33,435 bases of DNA from Gnetum montanum (taxonomy: Eukaryota > Streptophyta > Gnetopsida > Gnetales > Gnetaceae). Shown here piece by piece: positions 1 through 11,508 of the stretch (position 1 is the stretch's first letter; each line of letters opens with the position of its first letter). The position numbers and the translations under genes were made by a program. Under the pieces are notes generated by a model. That model was not told where the DNA came from. It did not search any database and saw only the letters and a list, made by a program, of their open reading frames with translations. The DNA lies in NCBI GenBank assembly GCA_015680685.1, contig MNCI01007652.1:243373-276807 (forward strand), written 5' to 3'.

Positions 1-1390
1 CTAATAAGTGTTCCTATATGTTTCTTGGTTCTTTTTCCTCTTCTTGGTTTGATTACTTGATTTTTATTGTGTTACTCTTCCTCTATGGTTTTCACGTAAG
101 TTGTAACTTTATCATTCATCAACTCCCACATCTTATCTAGCCTTGCTTCAAGCTCATTGATAGACATTTATATTGGCAAGGTTTGTTGTGAAATCACCTC
201 ATCAAGAGTTGCCTCTTTTTCCTCATCATAGATATGGATCCTCTTCTTTTGAAGAGTTGGATCCTAGTTATATTTCTCAACATTATCTCATTTACATAGC
301 TCTCCTTCATTTGCCACTTGCTTGATTAGCCTTTTCATTTGATGGGATTTTAATCTAGATAACTAACCTTGGGCATAAATCCCAAGCATCTCCCTTATTT
401 CATTACAAATCCCATCCGTAATATGGAAAAGTTGCTATTTTTGAAAAAAATCATGGCCTAGACATCTATGTAGTAGCAAATATTATCTATCCATGGCCAC
501 ATCCAAGGGTTCAGGATTTTCTTAATTCCATACTTGGATTTGTTTTTTCAAGTTGGACACTCTTGTATAGGTTTGGTATTTTTTTTGAAAAGTTCTAGCA
601 TTGTGGACCATCAGTGAATAAAATCAAGTTCCAACAATCTATACCAACTTTCATCTTCATAAACTAGTCTCCTAGGAAAGAGCTTAAGCTTTTTCCACTT
701 GCATTCAATGTTTTGCAAGGTGTAGGCATCATGGAAGACTTGTAAATGATGCTATGGATTAGAATTGTAGCCTTCCCTAAATTTATAAATGTTGCTCATA
801 TCAAGTCATTTGATGTGATTTCCCTTTGATTCCTTTGGGGTATTTGAACTATCTCCCAAATCTACATCGTGCTCCTAGTAGCCAACAAGGGTTTATCATC
901 ATCAAACATATCATGGTGATGATTTTTATTTCTATTTTTCTAATTATGATGATCTCATCTATTCTCAATTTGATGATCTCATCTATTTCTATTTTTATCT
1001 TCATCCTAACCCCTTAGTGGAGCTCTATCTCTATACCTACATTCATCTTCATTAGAACTAGATGATGAAGAGGAAGAGGAAGATGAGGAACTAGGAGAAT
1101 CACCATGGTTCCTATATAGTTCCCAGTGGTCCCTTGATCTATCTTTTCTTGGTTTAGAGGAGGTCATAATGCTTGAGGCCCTCTTTGATCAAGGACTTGC
1201 TCCATCTCCTTTAGGATTATTTGTACTAGTTGAAAATAGTCCTTGCATGTAGTAAGGGTGGAAATGAGCATATGAAATCCTTGCTTGAGGTTGTTCACTT
1301 CAATTCTCTTCAATATAGAACCTGTTGTTTCTCTTATGAGTGTTTTCATCATAAGATGTGTTATTCATCCTATGTGAAGAAGACATGTTT
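1..1390 (-). pseudogene. gag region of gypsy element A (decayed, runs off left edge)
   Basis: This is the minus-strand gag region of a Ty3/gypsy LTR retrotransposon. Gag would form the virus-like particle. I call it by similarity within the window: 1-223 matches 21133-21355 (gag of element C) closely, and about 300-540 matches 32250-32450 (gag of element B) over the segment around the LGVYAQGRF motif. About 1060-1110 encodes a serine-rich stretch on the minus strand, as B does near 32940-33000. The first part of the gene lies next to the 5' LTR (a 62-codon frame at 1164-1352). The zinc-knuckle part and pol would lie left of the window. Stops break every frame, so it is a pseudogene. Domain limits are approximate. 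Confidence 0.6.
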
Positions 1391-1492
1391 TTAACATATG
1401 TGACTTAAAATATTAATATTTTTTAAAAGATAAATCATTAATACTAGTACAGTGATCATGTATGATATAAAAAATCTAGATAACTAGCATCA

Positions 1493-1510
1493 TCCCCAAC
1501 AATGGCACCA
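1493..1510 (-). promoter_or_regulatory. primer-binding site of element A (tRNA-Asp type, CpG-decayed)
   Basis: Read on the minus strand the site is TGGTGCCATTGTTGGGGA, starting 1 nt after the LTR end. The usual site of plant Athila/Tat gypsy elements, as I recall it, is TGGCGCCGTTGTCGGGGA (tRNA-Asp 3' end). The three differences are all CG to TG or CA changes, as expected from deamination of methylated cytosine. This site fixes the inner end of the LTR and the minus orientation of element A. Confidence 0.75.
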
Positions 1511-1511
1511 A

Positions 1512-2357
1512 TGATGAGCGATGGGTACCACCTATGCCTAACCATATGAATCACAAGTATTCACACATGATCTAGTTGAATTGCATAGATGGGACTAGTT
1601 GTGCATCTAGATCATTAAGCATTAATCATAGTTTATTGTTTGCCCACTTGGACTAGTGGTAGCGTTATCACATATGATTTAGTCCAAAGTGAGACATATG
1701 ATTGTTGATGTTGTTTTGGCTTTGTGCAACTCCTAACAATAATAGACAAATTAATTATTTAATCTAATTAATAGTGAAAACTAAAGTCTAAACTAGCCTA
1801 CAGGTGATGAGTGTCTATTCCTGGCTTGTCGTACATGTCCTCAACCCATGTATCCACTACTAGGATTACCAAGTGCTACGCTACTAGGTGAACCAAGAAA
1901 TAACGCTGCTAAGATTATTAAGTGAATATGTGTTTACATCCAAAACTAGTCACACTCATTCTACCAATTTATTAACTTACATGAAATGTAGATATTAACT
2001 AAGTACATGAAAAGTAAATTTCATGGAAGGTAAATCTAATCTAAGTCAAAGTGTTGTAATGAATAAGAATTAATCTCAATCTCATTATTGTTCATGTAAT
2101 ATGTCTAGGTACACTGCCACTCAAATAAGACTATACAACTAACTTAAATCCAACTACAGGCACATACTGACTTAAAATTGCAAGAGTTTGACTACTTGTG
2201 GAATGAAAACTTATGTGAATTGTGCACCTAAGTGCTATATTTATAGGTAGGTATGCATCCCATGATATCAAATATCCAATGTTGTAACTTGTTCTTTGAT
2301 ATTGGGGCTTCAATATCGAATACTTGATATCTTAGTTGACAAAAATTCATCTTATCA
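1512..2357 (-). repeat. 5' LTR of gypsy element A
   Basis: This 846-bp LTR is related over its whole length to 16760-17620 and 21359-22245. On the minus strand the family starts TGATGAG and ends CTCATCA; here the start has become TGATAAG. It is the 5' LTR because the primer-binding site abuts its low-coordinate end and gag follows. The high-coordinate end is placed by alignment with the other two copies and could be off by a few bases. It holds a TATA box near 2236-2247. The LTR is inserted into a non-LTR retrotransposon remnant that continues at 2358; the other side of that insertion is outside the window. Confidence 0.75.
2236..2247 (-). promoter_or_regulatory. TATA box of LTR A
   Basis: On the minus strand this reads CCTATAAATATA, about 110 bp inside the LTR start. 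The same core CCTATAAATA is kept at equivalent places in the other two LTRs, which are otherwise well diverged. That position suits a U3 promoter. Confidence 0.55.
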
Positions 2358-2990
2358 TAAACTTTGGAAAGATATTGAAAGAGGACAAAAAAAATTTCTT
2401 CTCGATGAGTTAAAGGTGAAGAAGAAAACATGTTACTCAATATTATTATGTGAATGTGATTTATTATCTTTAGAAGTAGAAGCTTTGTGTCAATTTATTA
2501 TATTTATTCATAGCTTGCATATCTTAAGGCAAGAAAAATTCTCTAAAGTAGTTCTTAAGGATTTGTGAGATAGTGGTTGGTATTTTTAGGAGACACAATG
2601 GTTGAGAAAATGAAATATCTCTTAGAAAAATGTATAGTAAATTCCTAATCATATTTTCCAAGTCCTCAAGAAAAATGTTTTAACATAGATGTAGCTTAAT
2701 GTGGAATGAAAGAGATAATTTTAGTTACACCACATTAGATCTAATAAACTAGATAGAGAAGCTCAACATTTCTTAGCTTATGTTCCCATCAAGTATCAAA
2801 GTGCTATCAGCAAGCTTTGCTTATGTTCTTATCATCTTAGAATTAAAAATGAAAGATGAATTCACCTCCCTTGAGAAGAGTGCATTTGTAGGTTATGAAG
2901 ATTAGGAGCCCTTGAAGATGAATTAAATGTGTTTCTTTCTCGTACTGTGACTACTCATAAGACATCATTATAATGTTACAATAAAAAACG
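2358..2990 (+). pseudogene. C-terminal remnant of a non-LTR retrotransposon reverse transcriptase
   Basis: One plus-strand frame (the frame of 2296-2568, followed through later stops) has the pattern seen at the C-terminal end of LINE-type endonuclease/reverse transcriptases. An LEVEALCQFI block comes first, then a short basic stretch with tryptophans (QWLRK), then YQSAISKLCLCSYHLRI, then E-C-x-C-x2-L and an acidic LEDEL block. The last part resembles the Cys/His zinc-binding tail of those proteins. About a dozen in-frame stops make it a pseudogene. The RT core would lie upstream, but element A's LTR interrupts the frame at 2357. I assign this from remembered family patterns only, so the family is tentative. 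Confidence 0.42.
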
Positions 2991-3830
2991 CCTGTATAAT
3001 TTAATTTTATAGCCCCATTGGTGCTCGGTCAATTAATAAAATCTATATTTATTTTTCATAAAAGTGTAATATGTATCTAATAGATCCTATGGGTCTTTAG
3101 GTGTAATAAAGCTTCATTTCATTTGTTGTGTCTAAGAAAGACCCTTTTTGATAGTTGGTAAAGAAGAAACGTAGAGTAAAAAAACAAACATAGAAAATTT
3201 ATTTATATCAAATAATACTATTTAATATAAAATCATTTTCTATTTAGTATAAATTTTTAATCATTCTATTTCATTTTATTTTTCATTATCTTTATCAATT
3301 ATCATCTATTAAAGTTGTCAATTTAAACACCCACATTATCAAAGCTTATCTATTTAAACACATTGAACCCACATGCTAGATTTGTATTGATAACAATATA
3401 TTATTTACAAAGATATCAATTTGCAAAGGGTGATAACCAAGCATAAAAGAATTATTTTCATAAAGTAAGGCACCAAAGTTCTTTCCCTACCTTACCTTAC
3501 CATGGGTTAAGTTAGTCACCAAGTTTAACATGGGAATATAAATGTTCCAATACTCGTATTCAAAATTTAGATCAATGACTGATTCACCTAGAAAAAAAAT
3601 ACAAAATTATCATATCACACAGACATGGACATGTTAACCAGCCTTGCTTACAAGTTGTTGCTCGTGCTTTTTACAACTTGGCTTATTCTAGGCTATCACT
3701 TAATTAGTAGTTAGTCTACCAAGATACTAAACTTGTCATTTTGAGAAATAGAAAATAACCAATGAAAATAAATAGGCCATTTAGAAAACTAGAAAATAAC
3801 CAATGGAAATGAAAGATCTCTATATGTGTT
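2990..3830. other. A+T-rich spacer, no gene seen
   Basis: I see no coding frame, RNA gene or element end here. A short direct duplication (agaaaataaccaatg, near 3748 and 3791) lies just before the tandem array begins. The left border of the array is gradual, so the last 100 bp may be degenerate array. Confidence 0.5.
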
Positions 3831-5319
3831 CAACAAATAATTTCTTGAAAAAAGAAACTTTCACATTTTTTGAAATCTATAATATCATTATTAAACAATT
3901 ACTTTTATTAAAAGTTTTTGCTATTGCCAAAAAACAATAATCAATAGTTGTCCTTTATAAAAAAATCTTGTATAGATATGTAATGTTTTGCTTGATGTTA
4001 TTTTAAAATAAGAATAATTAGTAATTGTGCTCTATAATAGAATGTTACAGGAGTATGTAATTCCCTTCAATTAAGCCCATTGTTATTACTACTATCATCA
4101 ATTATTTTTCAAGTGAAGTTACATTTTTTTGATTTCTCCACACAAAAACAAATCATCTCTTAAATAATTTTTTGAAAAAAAAAGTTAATGTTTTTCGAAA
4201 AATATAATATCATTGTTGAACTTTTATTAAATTTTTTTTATTTCATCTTAATGCCTTTATATGTATAATACTTCATCATTAAATTTCTATGTTGCTATTG
4301 CCAAAAAATAATAATTGATATGGATATGTAATGCTTTACTTCATGCTATTTCAAAATAAGAAGAATTGGTAGCTATGCTCTATAATAGAACATTGTAAGA
4401 ATATGTAATGCCATTCAATTAAACCATCATTGTTACTACTATCATTAATTATTTTTGGTTAAAGTTGTATTCTTTTGATTTACCAATGTAGAAAATAACC
4501 ATCTCTTAAACAATTCCTTAAATAAAAACTATACTATTTTTTGAAATCTATAATATCATTGTTGAATAATTTTTTTATTAATTTTTTATTTCATTTTAAT
4601 ATCTTTAAATGTATAACATTTCATCATTAAATTTCTAGTGCTATTGCCTAAAAAACAATAGTTGTCCTTTATAACAAAAAAGAATTGTTAACTATGATCT
4701 ATAATAGAATATTGCAAAAATATGTAATGACCTTTAATTAAACCATTTTCATTACTACTTATTACTACAACCATCAATTATTTATTAGGTGAACTTTGTT
4801 TCAATTTCCCAATGCATAAAATAATAATTGGTCAAACATTTTTTTACAAAAAAAGAGCTTTAATGTTTTTTCAAAATCTATAATATAATTGTTAAAAAAT
4901 TACTTTTATTAATTTTTTTTTATTTTTTCATAAAGCCTTTAGATGTATAACACTTTATCATTAAATTTTTATGGTGCTATTGCTAAAAAACAATAATCAG
5001 TCCATTATACTTTATAATAGAACATTGGATGGATATGTAATGCCTTGTTTGATGCTATTTCAAAACAAGAAGTATTGGTAGCTGTACTCTATAATAAAAC
5101 ATTGCAAGAATATGTAACACCCTTTAATTAAATCATTATTGTTACTACTATCTTCAATTATTTTTTTAGGTGAAGTTGCATGGTTTCGATTTCAAAATGC
5201 AAATAACAATAATCTATTAAAAATTTTCTTGAAATTTTTTTTAATGTTTTTCAAAATCTATAATATCATTCTTGAATAATTACTTTTATTAAATATTTTT
5301 TATGTCTCTCTACTACCTT

Positions 5320-5421
5320 TAGTTGTATAATACTTTATCATTAAATTTCTATGGTGGTATTGCCAAGAAAACAATAAGGATAGTTGTATAATACTTTATC
5401 ATTAAATTTCTATGGTGGTAT
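5320..5421 (+). repeat. 41-bp exact direct repeat inside one array unit
   Basis: Positions 5320-5360 and 5381-5421 are identical (beginning tagttgtata, ending ggtggtat), 61 bp apart start to start. This local duplication explains why this unit is about 419 bp long rather than about 360. It is much younger than the surrounding unit divergence. Confidence 0.85.
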
Positions 5422-5745
5422 AAGAGAACATTTCATGGATATGTAATTCATTACTTGATGTTATTTCAAAACAAGAAGAAGAATTGGTAGCTATGCTCTA
5501 TAATAGAATGTTAAAACAATATGTAATGCAATTTAATTAAACCATCATTGTTACTATTATTATCAATTAATTTTTGGGTGAAGTTGAAAAAAAAAACTAT
5601 AATATATTTTGAAATCTATAATGTTGTTGTTGAAAATTTATTTATATTAAACATTTTTTATTTTGCACTAGACCCTTTAGATACATAACACTTCATCATT
5701 AAAGTTTTATGGTGCTACTGCAAAAAGAAAAAAAGAAAAAAAATA

Positions 5746-5750
5746 ATAAC
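5746..5750. repeat. target site duplication, left copy (ATAAC)
   Basis: ATAAC directly precedes the 5' LTR and recurs directly after the 3' LTR at 12021-12025. A 5-bp duplication is the expected size for an LTR retrotransposon integrase. Confidence 0.9.
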
Positions 5751-6271
5751 TGTGAGAGATGTCCCAAGTGGTGGTTCTCTTGGGCTCTCCCCATGGTTCG
5801 GGGGCCATGGAACACTCTGAGGCATCCTTGGGTGGCTCTCAAGTGTTACAAAACCCACCCCAGCTTGGTGGTACCAAGCTAGCAATAGGACACCCTCCTG
5901 TTGCAACTCTTTTCTCTAAGTTCTCTTCCTTCCCTCTTCTCCATGGAGAACTACATGGCCCTGATTCTGCGGTGGTTGTAGATATGTAGGTAGCCAAGAC
6001 TGGATAGTTTTGGTGCAGTGCCATCCCACACCTTGTACTAGATTGTGAGGAATCTGGGGGTGAAGTACCTTCCCTTGTAGGTGCATCATCTCCCCTCCCA
6101 TCGATGTGGTCTATAAGGTTGTGTGTGTGCTTGTTTGCTTGGTTCTCTTCTACTTGCACTCGTGAGAGGCTTGCTTGTTTGAGGCGTACTCCCCAGGTTT
6201 TCCACCCCAGATCCATTGGATCTTTGTGAATTCCTTGGGGTGACGGGCAACATTGGGGTAACGTTGTTACA
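5751..6271 (+). repeat. 5' LTR of the LARD-like element
   Basis: This 521-bp copy starts TGTGAGAGATGTCCC and ends CGTTGTTACA. It is the 5' copy because a primer-binding site follows it. A CTATAAGG motif near 6110 is a weak TATA candidate. It contains chance short frames on both strands; I do not regard them as genes. Confidence 0.92.
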
Positions 6272-6273
6272 GA

Positions 6274-6285
6274 TGGTATCGGAGC
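6274..6285 (+). promoter_or_regulatory. primer-binding site (initiator tRNA-Met type)
   Basis: TGGTATCGGAGC begins 2 nt after the LTR. The usual plant initiator-Met site is TGGTATCAGAGC, so 11 of 12 bases agree. This site primes minus-strand cDNA synthesis in many plant copia and chromovirus-type gypsy elements. Confidence 0.85.
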
Positions 6286-9200
6286 GGTATAGTTTCATTT
6301 ATTAGTAAAATTTTTTTGCTAAGTGGGTATCAAGGTTTGTGGTTTGTGAGCTTTCCGATAGAAACTAGCTAACCCCATTCTCAACTTTGGCTAACCACTC
6401 CCTTGGAGGGTGGCCTTGTGCTCTTTGGTGGTGTTACTCCATTGAGCTTGTTTGGTTAATGGTCCCTTCGGATTGATACCTAGGTGATCTAGGATCATAT
6501 CCCTCTGTGTTTTTGAAGAGTTTCTTGATCGTAATGTTCTTCACTCTTCATAAGGGGATAGATGAGAAATTGTGAGCAATTGATGTATGTTGCTCTCCCT
6601 AAGGATATAAATGATGGTTTTGTGGTGATGTCCTTCACTTGTTTACTTGTGGTTGGACTAGTTATGATTGCATGCGATATGGTTGAGAGGAGTTCTACTG
6701 GCAACTCAAGAATTTTGTTGCTCAAGGAGCTCCCATCTCAGGTCTCCAGTGATTCATCTGGGATGAATCAGACCGAGTCTCTGCTTCGGTCTCCACCCAG
6801 ATGACATGTTTCAAGATGGAATTTGTTGAATCATGCAGGATATGATATCCTTGGCACTCCCACTCACCCTAGATACAGTGAGTATGGGAAAATACAAATG
6901 GGGACAAGATGGTTCCTAGGTACCTCAGGATGGAGGTCTTCAGACATGTGCTCCTGGTGAGCCTTGTTCTGGGTCGACTAAGACCATTTCCATTAGACTT
7001 CGTACATTCGTGTTCATGATTGTATGTTTGTCTATTTCTGTATGCGTGTCTTCTTGGTTGTGCTTTCAAATTCTGCATGTGTGTTATCATGGTTACGTCT
7101 ATCATTCGTAACGCAAGGCTTAAATGTTTTACGCGGTATGATGACTTATTGTTGGGAACGTTGAGGATGAAGTGGTTGTTTGTGTCATCCCAAAGCCAAA
7201 TGGCTATTGTCTTGTTTGACAACGTATTGTGAATAAGGCATGATTGCCCTTATTGTTGATCCTTGTGAGTTGTGCTCCTTGTTGAGCCGATGGTGTTGCT
7301 TGTGGCATCACTATTTTGATTGGTGACATTCTTGGTCATTCTAATTTGAAGACTACTGGTGTGGTTCATCCTATTGTTGGTTCTTGTTGAGACCACACCT
7401 CTTTTAATGAGAGTCTTCTTGTGAATGCATCCTTCATGATGTTGCTCATTATTGCGAGAATTGGTTTGATGCAGACTTGTTGTTGGATAGACCTTGGTCT
7501 TCCTCCTTATTTTTGGGTTGAGTTGACGATTGTCTATTGCCCATGACTCATACGAGTGTGTTGAAATTTTGGTCCTAGTTGAGGCTAGTGTTAGTTGCTG
7601 GGAATTATTGTTGTGTATGAATCTTGAAATGCTGAGAGTGTGCTATCTCTCTCTTGGTGTACCTCATAATGAAATCGTTTGTTTGAGTGGGGATTGAATT
7701 CCTCCATCAATGTTTTGCATGATTGATCTTTATACATGTTGAGGTCTTGAATTTTATGATGCGCAAGAGTGATATCTCCTTGTTATATGATCATGCTTGA
7801 TGGTTGTGAAGGAGGTTGATGTGCTAATCGTGTTCCTACTAACTTCTATGTTTCTGAGCTTGTGTCTCAATTTTTGCAGGTAGCACAGGTATAAAGATGC
7901 AGCCAGTGGTGACCTTAGTTGATTTTGTGAGCACTATGTCTATGGGGAAGATATGTGCTCCTGAGACCTTCATGAACTGATTATTTGGTCTCAGAATCCC
8001 AACATTCGGTTGTGGATTTATCAGTACCTTGGCTATGATGCATCAGCAAGTACATCATGATTTGTTTGCCTCTCAGTGCTGGGGGAGCACTAACAGAGGA
8101 TGGTGATCTATCCCAGACCCTACCGATATTGGGCTAGCAGATGTCATGAAATGGTATCCTTAGCCATGTCGGATACTGATGGCCCAGGAGTGGCTAATGC
8201 AATGATGTCCCACTATGGCAGGATGGTGGATACTCAGTTGGTGTGTTTCCTTATTCAATCGTTGCATTCGTGTCTTCAATCGTTTTCGTTCGAGATTACC
8301 CGTGCAGTAGGTTCAGTGTGACAGTAGATCATGTATCTTTTGAGATAGTACTGTAATGACAGATGATCATTTATGCTTCGTGACAGAGACAGGTTTTTCT
8401 CAAAATAGCATGGTTCTTTCTTGGTATGCTCTTGGTGGCTTAAATCTTCCAGCCTAGGAAGGGTTTGGGTAGTTTGTCCTATAGCCTTTTAGGCTTGGGT
8501 AGCATTTCCAAATATCATGTATGTTCCCATATATGAATGTAATCCGATCCTTGGGTGTGTGAAATGTATCCTTGGAATATTCTCGATCCAGTTGTATGCA
8601 CTCAAAAGTGCTAGATGTATTGCCTATGTGAATCAGTTGTCTCTTGGTTGTAGGCCTATGTCGCACACTGTGAAAAGGCCAAGCTTGATGTATGGTGTTT
8701 TCCTGGTGCTTGTTTTAAATCGCCCTTGCTATATGTTGTAAATGGCCTTTGTGCCTTGATGTATAATTCTGTTGAAAACCTCATGAGAAATGCTTTAGTT
8801 ATGATACGGTGTTGTAACGAATGGACTAGGGCATGTCCTTGCCCATTATGCTCTTGAACTGGTGCCATGTGTTCTTGATGATATTGCCATGCCTAGATGG
8901 TGTATGCTTGGTGAACATCCTTGAGACAGGAAAAATCTTGGGAACACATTTTCTTGTGTTCCTAGACTGGCAAAGATCTTGTCCATAGATGATTGTTGGT
9001 GACTGTCTAACTGTGGGTTTGAGTAGAGTTCTGGGTAGTGGCACCTAGACTTGCTCTTCCATGTCAAAAGCGATCATGGAGCAGTAGTCCAAACATTGAA
9101 ATGGTGGTCCATCCTTGAACAAATGACGTTATAGATACAGAACTTGTGATTTCTCTTGGTGGCCTTGCTTGGTGGGCTTGAATGTGCTTGAAACACTTGA

Positions 9201-11489
9201 GCCGATGCTTTCGTGATTGTGGGCTTCTAATGGTTTGTGCATGTTGGTGGGCTCTCGTAACAAATTGCTTTGGTGTGTTGGAGAGCTAGGATGCACTCTC
9301 ATAAATTGGGACTAATTGGTGCCTTCGTGGTCTATGGTGTGATTCCATGATAGGGGACTCGTTGTGCCTAATAGGCTGTGGTTTCTTGCTAAATTATCCC
9401 ATGTACTCTATCCCTTATGTACACTGATGTATTACAGAGTCCCTCGCTGTTGTATTGTCCCATGTCTCTAGTGTGATGTTAATTCATGTTGGTGATCTCA
9501 CCTCCCTAGTGGGATAGCAAAGTTGATCATGAGGGATCATTCTCCATTTCAATGGATGCCCTCTTCAGTTCCTGAAATAATAAGGTAGGTGCTATCGAGA
9601 TGGTTGTCTCCTATAAGTAGTTGATGTTTGGGACTTGTTCCTAGTAGTGGTCCTATGTTCGTGAACTCATGGGGCTTGTTCTTAGAGACAAAATGTTGTT
9701 ACCCGGGTGAAATTCATGAAACCTCCTTTGTGAGGTCATGTTGTTGATGTAAATTAAAGATACATATTGCTCTTCTTGTAGGCAAGGCATGATCTAGTGT
9801 ACTCTCGTAGTTTTGGGATCTTCAATGAAACTTTCTTGTTGGGGTTCTCTAGTAGACCATCCTTGTTGTAAACCCTTTGGGGATGAATTGTGTTATGTTT
9901 AAGTTGTAATGATGTTGATGAAAGCCCATTCCATGTAAAAACTATCTTGAGGACCTAGTCCTCCTATGGGCAAGATGTTGTTGTTGACTTGTGTCTATTG
10001 TTTGGGTTGAATGACAATAGGTAGTGGTGCGGCGTTGTCCACCACAAATTGATGTAAATGGGCTTGACTGGGATGTATGAAACAAAACCCAGATCTCCCA
10101 AGATGAAATAGAAATGCTTGGTATATTGAGTTCTTCTCAAGGGAAAATTGAAATTGGGTAAGACTTGTGAACCCATGTCTTCCCTTAGCTGGTGAAAGTT
10201 CCATGATTTGGTTCTATTGGCTATATTGACTACTTGGGCATGTATGAGGGTTGTGATACTTACCTATGGAAGAAACCTCCCAAAGAGGATCCTTCCTGCA
10301 AGTGAAAAATCTACTGAAAGATGTTGATCGTGAGACTAGTAGTCGTTTCTGATATAGTGGGGAAATGCAAATTCTGAGAATGTTGATGTTCCTCGGAGAA
10401 TTCATGATCTGGTTACTCTTAGAGGTGACTCTATATTGTTAATAGACCTTGTGTTCAGAAAATGGTGCTTGTCCCATAATTTGGTGTGGGAAGGATGGAT
10501 TGCATGTGGCAAATGTGGGTGACCCTTCTCCATGAATGGGATATTATGGTTGCATTCAATAATGTGCTTATAGCTGATATGAGACAGGTGATGGAGGATT
10601 GTCATGGGGTTGGTTGCCCAATTGACCCTCCCTTGTTCTAACGTTCGAGCAGGCATTCTCGATGTTGGACAATCACAAGAGGTGTTGCTGAAAGTTGGGG
10701 CTTGTTGTATGTAGCCTCTTGGAGAAGTTTCCAAATAGATTCTTGGATCTTCTCTCTCATTGGAATACAAGGGAATGATCAATGATGGATTGAGGCATGC
10801 AATGCTGGTGTCTGCAAATGGCAAGGTCAAGCTCAAATATCTGCCCTTGTACCTTGTTTGTAAGGAGAACATGCTTTCCTTCCTTCATACCATCTTGAAC
10901 AAAAATGATGAGAAAAGAGATTGTGCACGGTACTGATGCATGTGGAATCAGTGCTTAGATGGTTGCACTGGTGAGACCCCATGGGTCTCGATGCGAGTAG
11001 CAGAACATGGAGTTCTNCATGTCCTCCCTCTCAGTGTCATGTTCCCAAGTCCCTCACCATGGGTAGTGGCCTTGGTGAGCCCTCAAAAAAAAAATCAAGG
11101 GGTGCTGAGATGCCATTCACAGAGGAACTCGACGGGACTTGTGGTAGAGGAGCTATCTTCTTACATAAGTTATGGGTTTACGCAAGAAGATATGTCTCTA
11201 GACCCTCAGAAGGGATGGATCTAGGGGATGCCTTAGAGACGTTGGCCCTTTGGGTTGGACTCTCCTGCTTGTATAGAGAAGGGAAGTCTTTGGCTTCCTC
11301 TAGTTACCCTTGTGTTTCATGTAAGGCATTGGATGGAAGGACGTATCAAGTATTGGGGTTGGTACCTTCCTTCAAGCCAGGCATCTAAGGAGTTGATGGA
11401 TCCCCAGAATTGACGAAGTTCTGAACCCATGTGAAGTGTACACTCGAAGCTATCCTAGGCTCCGCTTCAAGGACGTCACTTCTTTATGT
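6286..11489 (+). other. internal region of the LARD-like element, no coding capacity recognised
   Basis: About 5.2 kb, richer in G+T on the plus strand than its surroundings and with higher G+C than the flanking array. The longest frame is antisense (156 codons, 10402-10872) and looks like a shadow frame. The longest plus-strand frame is 135 codons (10981-11388) and resembles nothing I know. One unresolved base (N) is at 11017. No zinc knuckle, DSG/DTG protease motif, YVDD/FMDDF-type RT motif or D-D-E integrase pattern was found in any frame. Confidence 0.7.
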
Positions 11490-11508
11490 GGGGGAGGATT
11501 GTGAGAGA
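11383..11508 (+). pseudogene. possible remnant of the pol C-terminus running into the LTR
   Basis: A plus-strand frame of about 35 codons reads RIDEVLNPCEVYTRSYPRL and then RFKDVTSLCGGGL, stopping just inside the 3' LTR; the polypurine tract encodes the GGG. Several plant chromovirus-type gypsy polyproteins end in this way, with a GGG-type tail encoded by the polypurine tract. It may be the last trace of the coding parent, but a chance frame is not excluded. Confidence 0.3.
11490..11498 (+). promoter_or_regulatory. polypurine tract of the LARD-like element
   Basis: GGGGGAGGA lies one base before the 3' LTR (context TTATGTGGGGGAGGAT). This is the usual place and composition for the primer of plus-strand DNA synthesis. 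Confidence 0.85.

Larger units (their letters stand above)
3830..5750. repeat. A+T-rich tandem array, left part (unit about 350-390 bp)
   Basis: A non-coding unit recurs head to tail. Each unit has, in order: a TGTTACTACTATCATCAATTA-like block, 'gtgaagttgcat', 'caatcatctcttaaacaat', 'ttttcaaaatctataatatcattgttgaa', 'acttttatta', 'gtataacacttcatcattaaa', 'ctatggtgctattgcca' followed by an A-run, 'cattgcatggatatgtaatg', and 'gaattggtagctatgctctataatagaa'. The TGTTACTA marker falls at about 4081, 4431, 4750, 5130 and 5549. The copies are quite diverged from one another. The array is cut at 5750 by an LTR retrotransposon and resumes after 12025. Confidence 0.85.

Noticed and set aside
5839-6216. 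125-codon minus-strand frame in the 5' LTR
   Set aside because: It lies within an LTR and the 3' LTR copy does not keep it as a comparable frame; composition is that of a chance frame.
7860-7900. Splice acceptor-like site (tttttgcag) suggesting a spliced gene in the LARD interior
   Set aside because: No coding exon on either side and no matching donor; such strings are common by chance.
10402-10872. 156-codon minus-strand frame, the longest in the window
   Set aside because: It is antisense to the LARD-like element, has no recognisable motif and low-information composition, and has no support from neighbours.
10981-11388. 135-codon plus-strand frame near the 3' end of the LARD-like element
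   Set aside because: It contains the unresolved base, matches no family I know, and ends before the polypurine tract in a different frame from the possible pol tail.
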